Program-made: the position numbers and the translations under genes | The notes under the pieces: generated by a model | What the model was told of the DNA's origin: nothing | The model's database searches: none | The model's input: only the letters and a program-made list of their open reading frames with translations | From: DATHKG01 sp035489435 | GTDB lineage: Bacteria; Bacteroidota; Bacteroidia; Chitinophagales; Chitinophagaceae | DNA: 64,000 nucleotides | NCBI GenBank assembly: GCA_035489435.1 | Contig: DATHKG010000039.1 | Reading direction: 5' to 3' (one strand) | In this document: positions 26,710 to 37,200 of the stretch, one piece after another | Position numbering within the stretch: position 1 is the first letter of the stretch | Layout of the letters: each line of letters opens with the position of its first letter

Positions 26710-27420
26710 CTATTCCTTTATCAATTCTAAATCGCCAAACCTATATGGGGAGCGGAACGGCGAGGCATTAACCCAGTCAAATAGTTTTCCGTTATCTCCA
26801 TTTGCAAAATTGAATCCCAACTTTTTTCCCGATGCGGGTTCTACACCAAGTTCTTTCCATGAAATTGCTATTTCGACACTATACCCGGTATCCTTATCGG
26901 TATTATCATTTAATGATCCACGGATAGTAAGCGCATATACTGCATTCCCATTCCAGTTTGGATCCGTCCGGCAATCAATAGTCCCCCGGTCATCTTTTTT
27001 TTGTCCCAATAGATTGATATGATAAATGATGTCATCGGTATCCCAACATGAATCCTTGCGATTCCGGGTATCGATCAGGAACTCAACCATATCATCAAGA
27101 TAAAGCTCCGGGTGATCAGGACTTGATTGCAACGCTGCTAAATTCACATCTTCCACGATAAAGGCCAGGTACAAAAAGTTTTTATTCCACATCGATTGAA
27201 ACGACATCTTATTATTACTTTTTCTTCTGAAGCTATCAATAATTGTAGTTGATGCACATTTCGACCATTCTTTCAGATCCCCATCAATAGAAATTTTTGT
27301 TGGGGCATACTCACTGAATAGCGTCCTGGTGCCCCGTGCGTCCGGGATGCCCGGTGCATCCGGATTGTCCGGTTTATATAAGCCGGCGATAATACAAATC
27401 ACCAGGTGCATCCAAATCAT
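26710..27420 (-). CDS. CBM9-like carbohydrate-binding protein
   Basis: I use the ATG at 27420 (MIWMHLVICIIAGLYK); a TTG three codons upstream is also possible. A short hydrophobic leader suggests export. The body is a beta-sandwich of the CBM9-like type: 'ISIDGDLKEWSKCASTTIID', 'SMWNKNFLYLAFIVEDVNL', 'LYLDDMVEFLIDTRN' and 'GYSVEIAISWKELGVEP'. Such domains bind sugars, in larger enzymes or alone. It is a single-domain protein here (236 residues) without a catalytic partner. It ends 13 bases before the next oxidoreductase gene. Confidence 0.82.
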   Translation of the reverse strand: MIWMHLVICIIAGLYKPDNPDAPGIPDARGTRTLFSEYAPTKISIDGDLKEWSKCASTTIIDSFRRKSNNKMSFQSMWNKNFLYLAFIVEDVNLAALQSSPDHPELYLDDMVEFLIDTRNRKDSCWDTDDIIYHINLLGQKKDDRGTIDCRTDPNWNGNAVYALTIRGSLNDNTDKDTGYSVEIAISWKELGVEPASGKKLGFNFANGDNGKLFDWVNASPFRSPYRFGDLELIKE

Positions 27421-27441
27421 TCCAATCAATTTAAATTTACG

Positions 27442-27611
27442 TTTTCAAAGGGTACTTATCAGAGCTGGTTTTGCATAGGCTACTTTTCAGAGTTTGGGTC
27501 TATCGGTTTCAATTTCCAACTGGTACTTGTTAGAATTTGACCGATTTAATCTTTGGTTTTTCAAAGGCTACTTTTCAGAGCTTTAGGTGGAGGTCGATCG
27601 GTTTCATTTTT
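27442..27611. repeat. Imperfect tandem repeats overlapping the MFS gene 3' end
   Basis: Units sharing a core close to ggctacttttcagag start at about 27451, 27478, 27522 and 27566; the last three are spaced 44 bases apart. The copies at 27475-27515 and 27558-27611 also share 'atcggtttca'. The last unit runs over the stop codon and last codons of the MFS transporter gene. The gap between the MFS and CBM9-like genes is thus largely made of duplicated gene-end sequence. Confidence 0.65.
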
Positions 27612-28873
27612 GGCGTAAGAAAATGAATTATCAACCAGGCAAGTAAAAATGAACTTCCACAAACAATAAAAATGATATTGTATCCAGCCACGATGTTGCC
27701 TATACTTTTATAATGATCCAGGATAAAGCCTATGAAAATGGGAAAGAGCACACTGCCTATGGCTCCTGCCATTCCGCCCAGCCCCACTACGGAGCTAATC
27801 GCTTTCTTTGGAAACATGTCCGGAACAATGGCAAAAATATTTGCACTCCAGGCCTGGTTGGCGGCAACAGAAAGGCTGATCAGGGTCACGACTACCCACA
27901 TATCTGTTGTGTACCTGGTAACCAAAATTGGAAGCACACAAAATGCAGCTATTAATAAGGCAGTTTTACGGGCTTTATAAACCGGCCATCCTATTTTTAT
28001 GAGCCAGGAAGACAGATAGCCACCACCAATACTTCCTATCATAGTACCTGCATACACGATGACAAGTGGAATACTAGGTTCTTTCAGATTAAGACTGAAG
28101 TAAGAATTAAAATAAGAGGGCAACCAGAATAAAAAGAAAAACCAGATTGGGTCCGTAAAAAATTTCCCGGCTATAAAGGCCCATGTCTGGCGATAAGTTA
28201 ACAATTTCCCCCAGCTAACCGAGCCGGTGTTTTCTTCATCTTTATCATCTGCATCACTTACTATATATTCAGATTCGCTTTTACTTAAACGTGGTTGTTC
28301 AGAGGGTATTTTGTAAAAAAAGCGCCATAAGATTAACCAGATAAAACCAAAGGATCCTGTTATAATAAAGGCAGATTGCCAGCCATAAGAAGCTAACAGC
28401 CATGGAACCAGCATTGGGCCAACACAAGCGCCTATATTAGAACCTGAATCTAAAATTCCAATTGCCAGCGCCCTTTCCTTTTTAGGGAACCATTCTGCTG
28501 TTGTTTTCACTCCCGCAGGATAATTTCCTGATTCTCCTAAACCAAGGAAAGCCCTTGCCACACCAAAACCAAGAGTCGTCTTTACAGCGGCATGTAGCAT
28601 GGCTGCAATGCTCCAAACCGTAACTGAAATAGTATAACCAAGCTTCGTACCAATCCGATCAATTATTTTCCCATATACAAGCTGCCCAATTGCATAACAG
28701 GCAGTAAAAGCCATTACAATCCTGCTGTAGTCAGTCTCTGTCCAATTAAAAACTTTTTCTAATTCAGGTTTCAATAAACCAAAGATCTGCCTGTCAATAT
28801 AATTTATAGTAGTAGCCGTAAATAACAGAAAGGCAACAAACCATCGATAATTTCCCGTTTTCGTTTTTATCAT
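27575..28873 (-). CDS. MFS transporter, anion:cation symporter (ExuT-like) family
   Basis: The 432-residue protein has about 12 hydrophobic segments and the family's early signature 'TTINYIDRQIFGLLKPELEK', followed by 'YGKIIDRIGTKLGYTISVTV', the MFS loop 2-3 motif. 'RAFLGLGESGNYPAGVKTTA' and 'EWFPKKERALAIGILDSGSN' are typical of hexuronate/sugar-acid transporters of the ACS family. It should bring a sugar acid or related compound across the inner membrane. It starts 12 bases after the nagA-like stop, so both are in one transcript. The pairing with amino-sugar and Gfo/Idh/MocA enzymes suggests an oxidised or amino-sugar substrate. Confidence 0.93.
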   Translation of the reverse strand: MIKTKTGNYRWFVAFLLFTATTINYIDRQIFGLLKPELEKVFNWTETDYSRIVMAFTACYAIGQLVYGKIIDRIGTKLGYTISVTVWSIAAMLHAAVKTTLGFGVARAFLGLGESGNYPAGVKTTAEWFPKKERALAIGILDSGSNIGACVGPMLVPWLLASYGWQSAFIITGSFGFIWLILWRFFYKIPSEQPRLSKSESEYIVSDADDKDEENTGSVSWGKLLTYRQTWAFIAGKFFTDPIWFFFLFWLPSYFNSYFSLNLKEPSIPLVIVYAGTMIGSIGGGYLSSWLIKIGWPVYKARKTALLIAAFCVLPILVTRYTTDMWVVVTLISLSVAANQAWSANIFAIVPDMFPKKAISSVVGLGGMAGAIGSVLFPIFIGFILDHYKSIGNIVAGYNIIFIVCGSSFLLAWLIIHFLTPKMKPIDLHLKL

Positions 28874-28885
28874 TTTAGGATACTA

Positions 28886-30229
28886 TTAATATGACACATG
28901 TTGTTTGGATTCATTAGCCTCATACACTACCGTTCCTCCGACTACCGTTTTTTTGATATTTATTTTTGAGTTCTCGATGGTGAATAGTACCAGGTCGGCC
29001 CTTAATCCTTCTCTAATAGCTCCCCTGTCTCTTAATGAATAAAGCGCAGCTGCATTCGTGCTTCCCATCTGAAACGCTTCTGCCATGGTGCATCCTGTTA
29101 CTTTCATTACATTGGCCACTCCCCTGGTAACAGGTGAAGCAGATCCGCTTAATGAATTCCGGGCGAGGTAAATCACCGCGCCATCAGTAGTAAGCTGGAT
29201 AGTATCTCCTTCTGAATTCAGGTATTTGCCAGGTTCCATTCCCGCATAACGATCTACGTCAGAAGTTATAATTGTTTTTAAAGGGCCTTTCACTTTATAA
29301 AACACCCGGATCTCTTCCGGAAGAAGATGGAAGCCATCACCAATAATACTGATCATCAGGCGGTCATCGGATAACTGGGACCATAGCGGGTTTTCATGAC
29401 GGTTAATTGTATTTGCCAAAGCGTTTCCGAGGTGTGTGGCTATTCTTGCTCCCTTGTCTATAGCTTCTTTAACCAATGCCGCGGAAGCGTTATGGTGACC
29501 TAAACCAATAACAATATTTTTTTCCTTACATTTTGCGATAAAATCCATGGCACCTTCAGCTTCAGGTGCAAGGGTGACCTGCAGAATATTGTTATCAGAT
29601 GCCTCGTAAAGTTTCATGAATGATGCCCAATCAGCTTTTCGCACATATTCTAATGCATGGGCGCCACGGTATCCGTTTTCTTTTGAAATATAGGGACCCT
29701 CGAGGTGATAACCGGCAATAGATCCTTTTGTGGCAGTGTCCGCTTTTGCTTTTGCCAGTATGGATAAGTTTTTTAAAAGATTTTCCTGGCTATTGGTCCG
29801 CAATGTCGGCAAATAAGTCGTTACTCCAGCCTTCCATAATTCCTTTGTTACCTTGATTGCATCTTCCTTTGTAAAAGGCAGATCACCCAATGAAAATGAT
29901 ACTCCAATATAACCATTAACCTGGTTATCGATAAGTCCCGGACCTATATAAAGATTTTTATTTTTTTCGGACAGGCTTTTTATTCGTGTAACACGGGTGA
30001 TTTTTCCATTTACTACTTCCACACGCACCGGCGATTGATCAAGATAAAACAGGCCCTCAAATACTCCCGATTTTTCCGCTGTTTCCTTTAGCTCATGTTT
30101 CAAGGGCCTGCCAGAAGTTAATATCACTGTCATACAGCAAACAAAGATTATCCATCTAAAGACTATTGTTTGTTTTCTCCCGGCTGAAAAACTTTTGCCA
30201 AACTTATTATTCGATTTGCTGAACTTCAT
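28886..30229 (-). CDS. nagA: N-acetylglucosamine-6-phosphate deacetylase-like amidohydrolase
   Basis: The core matches NagA: 'LYIGPGLIDNQVNGYIGVSF', 'IAGYHLEGPYISKENGYRGA' (metal-binding Glu), 'IVIGLGHHNASAALVKEAID' (His), 'ATHLGNALANTINRHENPLW' (His) and 'TSDVDRYAG' (catalytic Asp region). I use the ATG at 30229 (MKFSKSNNKFGKSF); a TTG at 30268 lies in a duplicated copy of the start region. The 447-residue product carries a hydrophobic N-terminal segment (TIVFRWIIFVCCMTVILTSG) that looks like a signal peptide or anchor, unusual for NagA, which works on a cytoplasmic phosphorylated sugar. It may act on a non-phosphorylated N-acetylated sugar outside the inner membrane. Confidence 0.82.
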   Translation of the reverse strand: MKFSKSNNKFGKSFSAGRKQTIVFRWIIFVCCMTVILTSGRPLKHELKETAEKSGVFEGLFYLDQSPVRVEVVNGKITRVTRIKSLSEKNKNLYIGPGLIDNQVNGYIGVSFSLGDLPFTKEDAIKVTKELWKAGVTTYLPTLRTNSQENLLKNLSILAKAKADTATKGSIAGYHLEGPYISKENGYRGAHALEYVRKADWASFMKLYEASDNNILQVTLAPEAEGAMDFIAKCKEKNIVIGLGHHNASAALVKEAIDKGARIATHLGNALANTINRHENPLWSQLSDDRLMISIIGDGFHLLPEEIRVFYKVKGPLKTIITSDVDRYAGMEPGKYLNSEGDTIQLTTDGAVIYLARNSLSGSASPVTRGVANVMKVTGCTMAEAFQMGSTNAAALYSLRDRGAIREGLRADLVLFTIENSKINIKKTVVGGTVVYEANESKQHVSY

Positions 30230-30280
30230 TTGATTACTATCGTATTTATATCCCCTACCAAACTTCAATTGATCACTATC
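30221..30280. repeat. Duplicated start region of the nagA-like gene
   Basis: Two copies of a segment close to gatagtnatcaantgaagtt (minus strand) lie 39 bases apart at 30221-30241 and about 30258-30280. The proximal copy contains the ATG I use. The distal copy has TTG at the same place. The duplication keeps the reading frame, so initiation at the distal copy would add 13 residues. Confidence 0.65.
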
Positions 30281-30328
30281 CCATTATAATTGCGATCTGT
30301 TAGCTGGTTATGAGCCAAATTGATTCTA

Positions 30329-31168
30329 TTAAACAGCTGCCAAAATTCCCCTGAAATGCCCCATACTTTCTGCCAACGCCATTGCTGGATCCTTTTGCCT
30401 GTTTTCCAATCCACACATGCCTGAATACTTCGTTTTCCGCAAGGCCTTTACAAAAGCGACGAAATCTATTTTCCCCCAACCATTATTCACGGCCTTTCCT
30501 TCACGGGTAGGTGCATCTACATCCTTGAAATGAACATCATAAATACGATCATGGTATTTGAGGAACATTGCAGCGGGATCATGTCCGCAGCGAAATGTAT
30601 GACCAATATCCATGCAGATACCAAGTATCTTATCCATGTTTTTTATTTTGTCATAGGTACTGTCTATATCAGGAAACAGCAGATCTTCTGGTCCATGATT
30701 ATGTATTGCGACAGGAATATTATATTGTTTTGCTTTCTTCTCCACGTAAGGAAGCAATTCATATTTTGGTACACCAACAATCATTTTTACTCCTGTTTTT
30801 TTGGTGTATTCAAATGCATCATCAATTTCTTTTTCTGTTCTCATATAAATTACACCCAATGCTGTAACAGAAATTCCGGCTGCTTTGAATTTTCCCATAA
30901 CCTGGTCAATTTGTTCCTGCGAACTATTATAAGGCAGCTGAAAATCTTTGAGTGCAACATTTGTAACCCTTATGCCTTTTACTACTTCTATTGTTTTATC
31001 AATATCATTTTTATAGTCGGTAAAACTGAAGCCTACCACACCCAGGCCAAAAAGCTCGGGAGTTTTTGCGGATGAGTTTGAGGTCCCGGTTGCATTGGAA
31101 GAAAAAGGCATTCCTGTGGCTAAAGCACCAACTCCGGCTAGTTTAATAAAATTTCTCCTGGAAGACAT
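30329..31168 (-). CDS. Sugar phosphate isomerase/epimerase-like TIM-barrel protein, Tat-exported
   Basis: A Tat signal opens the protein (SSRRNFIKLAGVGALATGMP). The remaining 250 residues form an AP-endonuclease-2-like TIM barrel: 'VKGIRVTNVALKDFQLPYNS', 'YNIPVAIHNHGPEDLLFPDI' (metal-binding His/Glu area), 'GICMDIGHTFRCGHDPAAMF' (Asp, His) and 'YDVHFKDVDAPTREGKAVNN'. Such proteins isomerise or epimerise keto sugars, and related ones cleave 3-keto-glycosides. Export through Tat, as for the neighbouring Gfo/Idh/MocA enzyme, suggests that the two act together in the periplasm. The gene follows that oxidoreductase by 34 bases. Confidence 0.9.
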   Translation of the reverse strand: MSSRRNFIKLAGVGALATGMPFSSNATGTSNSSAKTPELFGLGVVGFSFTDYKNDIDKTIEVVKGIRVTNVALKDFQLPYNSSQEQIDQVMGKFKAAGISVTALGVIYMRTEKEIDDAFEYTKKTGVKMIVGVPKYELLPYVEKKAKQYNIPVAIHNHGPEDLLFPDIDSTYDKIKNMDKILGICMDIGHTFRCGHDPAAMFLKYHDRIYDVHFKDVDAPTREGKAVNNGWGKIDFVAFVKALRKTKYSGMCGLENRQKDPAMALAESMGHFRGILAAV

Positions 31169-31202
31169 GTTGAAGCGTTTAATGTTTTAATAAATTGGAT
31201 AC

Positions 31203-32555
31203 TTATATTTTGGGTTCCCAGCCTGGTTCATAACTGCGGGTCCATAATTTCATCGCCTCTTTATCGTTCAGAATATGCCCGTTGGCAGGATCGATATTAA
31301 GAGTGCGGCCAGTACGTTGAGCTATATTACCCAGTTGTACCAGCAAAGTACTTTTATGTCCACTTAGTATTGGTTGATTAAGCTGATCCGCGCCTTTACG
31401 AATGCCTTCAAAAAAGTTTTTTACATGCATGACATCCAATAGCTGGGACGGGCTTGAAAGACTTTTCGGATCACCCACTAATACATCGTTTTTTACTTCT
31501 TTCGTCAGCTTCCCGCTAATATCAAATATTTTATAGGAGTTACGATCACCCAGGTACATGGATCCTGTATCGCCATAAAATATGAGCCCCGAGCCGCTAC
31601 CTTCTACCGGCCCGTCATTGCAACTGCGGCCTTCCCAACTGATCATGGAATTGTTGTTGAATTCAATATTGATCATTTGAGTATCGAAAGTTTGCCAATC
31701 ATCTTTATAACGGTACCGGCCACCTGCAGAGCTAACGCTAACAGGAAAATCAACCCCTAAACCCCAGCGGGCTAAATCCACTACATGTATGGCATTGTTG
31801 CCCGCTTCACCTGTACCCCAGTTCCAGAACCAATGCCAGTTGTAATGAATAATATTATCCTTGAATGCCTGGCGGGGAGCAGGTCCCTGCCATAAGTCAT
31901 AGTTCAGCCAGGAAGGAACGCTTACCGGTTTACCAATTCCAATCGAGGCCCGGTTATTGGTATACCAGGTTTTAGCGAAATAGGGCCTGCCGATTACACC
32001 GCCATGTAGTTCTTTAATAGCAGCCTGGAAATTTGGTAAGGATCTACGCTGGGATCCCATTTGTACCACGCGGTTATACTTGCGGGCCGCGGCAACCAGT
32101 AATTCTCCTTCATTTGGATTATGACTACATGGTTTTTCCACATAAACATTTTTACCCGCTTTGCAGGCGAGAATTGCTGCTGGTGCATGCCAATGGTCAG
32201 GCGCAGTTACCACTAAAGCATCAAGCTGTTTATCTTCCAGTGCTTTTCTGAAATCGGGTTCTGATTTAGGGCGCCGGCCGGTTATCTTTTCAACCCCTCC
32301 TATAAATTTTTCTGCGGCACGGCTATCTACATCACAAGCATATATTACTTCACAATCTGCCTGTTGAGTTGCGAAGTTTGTACCAACAGCAAAGCCACGG
32401 CTGTTGACACCCATGCAGGCTACTCTAATTTTTTCGTTGGCACCAATGATACTCGCATAACTTTTAGCGCTGAACCCGGGAAGAATACCTCCGAGAGAAA
32501 CAGCAACTGCACCTTTGGCAGTATTTTTTACAAAATCGCGGCGGGAATTATTCAT
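31203..32555 (-). CDS. Gfo/Idh/MocA-family oxidoreductase, Tat-exported
   Basis: The 450-residue protein has a Tat signal (NSRRDFVKNTAKGAVAVSLG), a Rossmann start 'KIRVACMGVNSRGFAVGTNF', 'DALVVTAPDHWHAPAAILAC', the EKP motif 'NVYVEKPCSHNPNEGELLV', and a C-terminal domain with 'GTGEAGNNAIHVVDLARWGL'. It is likely folded with bound NAD(P) before export, as known for glucose-fructose oxidoreductase. Its place right after SusD and before the TIM-barrel protein suggests it oxidises an imported glycoside in the periplasm. It shares its layout with the plus-strand gene at 39274. Confidence 0.93.
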   Translation of the reverse strand: MNNSRRDFVKNTAKGAVAVSLGGILPGFSAKSYASIIGANEKIRVACMGVNSRGFAVGTNFATQQADCEVIYACDVDSRAAEKFIGGVEKITGRRPKSEPDFRKALEDKQLDALVVTAPDHWHAPAAILACKAGKNVYVEKPCSHNPNEGELLVAAARKYNRVVQMGSQRRSLPNFQAAIKELHGGVIGRPYFAKTWYTNNRASIGIGKPVSVPSWLNYDLWQGPAPRQAFKDNIIHYNWHWFWNWGTGEAGNNAIHVVDLARWGLGVDFPVSVSSAGGRYRYKDDWQTFDTQMINIEFNNNSMISWEGRSCNDGPVEGSGSGLIFYGDTGSMYLGDRNSYKIFDISGKLTKEVKNDVLVGDPKSLSSPSQLLDVMHVKNFFEGIRKGADQLNQPILSGHKSTLLVQLGNIAQRTGRTLNIDPANGHILNDKEAMKLWTRSYEPGWEPKI

Positions 32556-32603
32556 TATTCGTTTTATTTAATTGGTTAGGAACACCTGGTTTGCCAGAGA
32601 TAA

Positions 32604-34217
32604 TCAGTATCCTGGATTTTGAGCGACTTTAAAACCGACGTTTGCATCAATAAATTTTTGCGGTATGGGAAACACAGCATTTCTAGCTTGTATGGATGCA
32701 ACTGTAGTGGCAAACCCATTGTATTTTTTTGTTCTCTCCACCAACTTTCCCATCCTGTTTAATGTAAGCCGGCGAGGTTCTTCAATCATGAGTTCGCGGA
32801 GGCGTTCATCCAGGAGATAATCCAAAGTAACGGCGCCGGCTGTTACGGGTTTGGCATTGGCTCTTGATCTCACTACATTAATATCATCTGCCGCTTTTTG
32901 AAGATCACCCTTCATCAGGTAAGCCTCGGCTCTTAAGAGATAAGTTTCAGCCAAACGCATAATAGGCCAGTCACTAAACGTAACTCCGTTGGTAAGTCCA
33001 CTACGGGATGGCCCTTCCATTTTTCGGAAACTGGGATAGAGATGATAGAGCGTATCCAGGTTCGCATGTTGGGTAACAGGTTGTTTATAATACTTTGAAG
33101 AAGGATTATTATAATACCAGGTTCTCCTGATATTGTATATTGAGTTACGCATATCATTAGGGTCATCTTTCCAGATATCATAAATCACATGATTGTTCGG
33201 GCGCATCCACGCTACCCCTCTTCCCAAACTGTCCGAGACTACCATTCCCGCAGCATTGTCGGGATCCCTGACATCATAATAGCGGGGTCCCCAGGCACGA
33301 AGCCAGTTCTTACCGCCACTTCCTGCCGGTACACCTCCCGGTGTCTGGAACTCAAATTGTCCAACCCAAATGTTTTCAAGGTTGCCACCGGAACGATTTT
33401 GATTTCCTTCTAAAAACATGTCTGAATAAACATCACCTGGTGCAGTTTTGGCGCTTCCAAAGCGAGTGGTCATCATTTGATTACGGCCCGAACTTATTAC
33501 AGCAGTTGCGGCTTGTATGGCAGCGTCATAATCACCAAGACTCAGGTTCACCTCAGTGAGCAAATGATCTGCAGCATTCTTTACGATTCTTCCGGGCTGC
33601 GATTCTGTTAACGGCAGCCACTGCGAAGCGAACTGGAGGTCGGCTTTAATAAATTCCAGCACTTCTTTACGTGGAGCACGTGTAAAATCAACCTTCACAT
33701 CTGTTGCCAATTTATCAACCAATGGAACATCACCATAAAGATTGGTAAGCAGGTTATAAGTGTAGGCACGGAAAAAACGGGCTTCGGCGATAACTCTATT
33801 TTTCTGTATTTCATCTGTCCATTCTGCTGTTGGTTTTTCTGCGTACTCGATGATCTGGTTCACCTTCGGTAACATTTGTATATAGCCCCATTCCCAAAAC
33901 CAATCAACTGCTTCGTTGGTGGGTGTAAGCTGGCTGGCATAATCACGCAGATAAGTATCTCTTACACCTATGGAGCCAATATCGGTAGCAAAAAAGAGGG
34001 TCCAGTAGGTTCGAAAACTATTGTTACCATAAAGATCCCTGGCACTTGAATGCACCGCTGTAATAGCACTCTGGAAACCCATGTTGTTAACCAGGGTAAT
34101 GTCGGGGGATAAAAATGCCAGCGGGCTCTCATCAAGTATGGATTTTTTACAACCCGCGCTGGAAATAAGACAAAGTCCAAGTATCAAGCTTTTGCTTAGC
34201 TGATTAAGTATTCTCAT
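32604..34217 (-). CDS. SusD/RagB-family outer-membrane nutrient-binding lipoprotein
   Basis: The 537-residue protein has a lipobox at 'GLCLISSAGCKKSILDESP'. Family features are 'NRVIAEARFFRAYTYNLLTN' followed by LYGDVPLV, 'ADHLLTEVNLSLGDYDAAIQ', 'WPIMRLAETYLLRAEAYLMK' and the C-terminal 'LRELMIEEPRRLTLNRMGKL'. It starts 21 bases after its SusC. No carbohydrate-active enzyme follows; the next gene is the Tat-exported oxidoreductase, so the ligand is probably a small glycoside and not a polymer. Confidence 0.95.
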   Translation of the reverse strand: MRILNQLSKSLILGLCLISSAGCKKSILDESPLAFLSPDITLVNNMGFQSAITAVHSSARDLYGNNSFRTYWTLFFATDIGSIGVRDTYLRDYASQLTPTNEAVDWFWEWGYIQMLPKVNQIIEYAEKPTAEWTDEIQKNRVIAEARFFRAYTYNLLTNLYGDVPLVDKLATDVKVDFTRAPRKEVLEFIKADLQFASQWLPLTESQPGRIVKNAADHLLTEVNLSLGDYDAAIQAATAVISSGRNQMMTTRFGSAKTAPGDVYSDMFLEGNQNRSGGNLENIWVGQFEFQTPGGVPAGSGGKNWLRAWGPRYYDVRDPDNAAGMVVSDSLGRGVAWMRPNNHVIYDIWKDDPNDMRNSIYNIRRTWYYNNPSSKYYKQPVTQHANLDTLYHLYPSFRKMEGPSRSGLTNGVTFSDWPIMRLAETYLLRAEAYLMKGDLQKAADDINVVRSRANAKPVTAGAVTLDYLLDERLRELMIEEPRRLTLNRMGKLVERTKKYNGFATTVASIQARNAVFPIPQKFIDANVGFKVAQNPGY

Positions 34218-34238
34218 TTTGCAATTATTTAAAGAGAA

Positions 34239-37200
34239 TTAAAAACTTACATTAATGCCGAGGGAGACGGTTCTTGAAGAAGGATATAAACCGCTTCGGT
34301 TAGCGTACCCTGTTTCGGGGTCCATAGACTGCCAGTTTGTAAATGTGTATAAATTCCGTCCGCTCAAATAAGCTCTGAATGAATTCATTTTTAAGCGCTG
34401 AACCAGGGCAACGGGAAATTCATAAGCCAGTGAAGCTTCCTGTATCCGCAGGAAGTTGCGACTCTCATAATATCCATGGTTATAAGGATTGGTATAAGCC
34501 AGTGAAGGGCGGGTATTCGACTTGTTTTCCGGTGTCCACCAGCCTGCATCCAGGATATTATCTCTTCCCGGATAATTTCCATTAGAGCCCGACGCATTAT
34601 CCAACGACAGTCTTGAATTGTTAGCAATCCAACCGGTCATTGCGCTGAGCATTACCATGAGATTGAAATTTCCATATCGAAAATTATTACTGAGCCCGAA
34701 GCGATATTTCGGTTGCAACGTTCCCAGTATAACACGGTCATTAGGGTCAATCACCTTATCGCCGTTTGTGTCTTCCATCTTCATAAATCCCGGCTTTTGC
34801 CCTACCGGAATGGTTTCGCCTTCCTGGTAAACACCAATCACCCGGTAATCGTAAGCCACCGATATAGGTTGTCCTATAAACCAACCGTTACCTATATCAT
34901 TGTCTTCTTTCCCATCGCCATTAACATCACTGCGGTACAGATGCTCTATTTTATTTTTGTTGGTAGAGAAAGCCAGGTTACTAGACCATTCGAATTTTTT
35001 TGATCTGATGTTAACCGTATTCAGGCTCAGCTCCAGGCCTTTGTTATTAGTGGCACCCACATTTGTAAAGATGCTGGGAAAACCTGTTGGGGTCGGCAAT
35101 TGGCGGGTCAGTAAAAGATCCCTGGTATCCATATTATAGAACTCTACCGTACCGCCTATCCTTCCATCAAACAATTCAAAATCGGCGGCGATGTTGGCGG
35201 TAGTAGTAGTTTCCCATCCAAGATTTGAATTAGCGAGGTTTGTTGGGAATATCCCTGTAGAAGTAGAGCCTCCATCACCAAAAACATATTGGTTCTGTCC
35301 CTGTCTCGTAAGCGACTGGTAAGCAGAAATGGCCTGGTTACCCACTGATCCGTAGGAAGCCCTGATCTTAAGCGTTCTTATCGCTTCTATATTTTTCAGA
35401 AAGGATTCATCTGAAGCGATCCATGCAAGTCCTACAGATGGGAAAACACCATACTTGTTTTTTTCGCCAAACACTGAGTTTCCATCGCGACGGGCGGTAA
35501 GCGTTACGATATAGCGGCTTTTTAAACGATAGTTAACGCGCGCCATAGAAGAAATAGCATCGACCTGGTCAGCAGAACTTGTATTGGTCTGAATTTTTGC
35601 AAGTGAAAGATTATTCCAGCCATTGGCACCGCTTGAGCCGGTGAAATCCGCGCCCGTAGCGATCACCGATTCATTATAAGATTGGTTTCTGCCATAGAGT
35701 AAGGTGACGTCAAAAGCATGATTATTATTTATCTTTTTATTGTAGGTTACGATATTCTCCAACACATAGCTCCGGTTAAAGTCGACCCTGCGACTGGCAT
35801 TACCGAGGTTATTGAGCGTATTGCGCTGATAAATGGGTACAAAAGTGTTCAGGTTATACCAACGCTTATTAGGGGAATAATTGATCCGGTAAGACAACCC
35901 TTTAACGAAAGGGATATCAACCACACCATATATATTGGCAAAGAGATTTTTATAAAGCTCCTGGTTTTGGTTGGTCAGTGCGTTAAAGATGATACTACGA
36001 TTTAGAGTTTCTTCAGTGGGGAAAGGGTTAGGATCTGTTCCTGCGTCATCCAGCCATACGGAACCATAAGGAGATGCCCGGAAAGCAAAGTCAACATCTC
36101 CCTCTTCACCCGACAGATCCCGTTCTGTATATTGTGCATTGATGCCTATTTTTAACCAGCTCGTAATTTGATTATCGAGGTTAATCCTTGTGCTGATTCT
36201 TTTGGCGTTGTCATTGAAGACAATTCCTTTTTCGTTATTATAACTCCCGGATATAAAATAATTGGTTTTATTCGATCTTCCGGAAACTGAAACATCCAGG
36301 TTCTGAACTCCTCCATCCTGTGAAAGCACGTCCCAGGGTTTGATGCTTTTACCGGCGAGATAATTTTTTGCTTCGGTTGGCTGTAAGTAACCAGCGATTT
36401 TTTGTGGATCATCGATTGCTTCCAACCCGTTTTGTCTTCTGAATTCCAACAATTTTTGGATATATCCATCGGCATCCATGACCTTCGGTTTATAACTCCA
36501 GCCCGATATACCATAGTAACTGTTAACACGAATGACCGGCTTTTCAGAAATACCTTTTTTGGAAGAAATCAGGATAACACCATTTGCAGCCCTGGCTCCG
36601 TAAATAGCCGTTGCTGCTGCGTCCTTTAGTATTTCCATAGATTCAATGTCACTGGGGGTGATGTCACTAAGACTTCCTTCGAAGATGATACCATCCAGTA
36701 CTACCAGTGGATTGTTATTGGCAGAGATGGAGCGTTGCCCCCTGATTAAAATGGTACCTCCCTGGCCCGGTCGCCCATTCTCTGTAAACTGCACTCCGGC
36801 CACCCTGCCTCTTAAGGCTTGCCCGGGGTTATTGGTTGGCAGGTTTTCCGTTTGTTTGAGATCCACTTTGACGATGGAGCCGGTGACGTTTCTTTTAGTT
36901 TGAGTACCATAACCCACAACTACTACCGCATCCATTGATTTGGTTTCTTTTTTAAGCTGAACACTGATAACCTCCTTGTCGGCGGTAGTTTCAAGAGGTT
37001 CATAGCCTATCATGGAAAATAACAGGACTGAATTAAGCGCAGCATTGATGGAAAATTTTCCATCTGCATCTGTGGAAACACCACCACTTCCATTTTTGAT
37101 GGTAACGCTAACACCGGTCAGGGGCGCCTGGGTACTATCGTCAGTTACCCTACCCGTTATGGGATTAGATGTTTGGGCAGAGAGGCGCCACGGAATAGAA

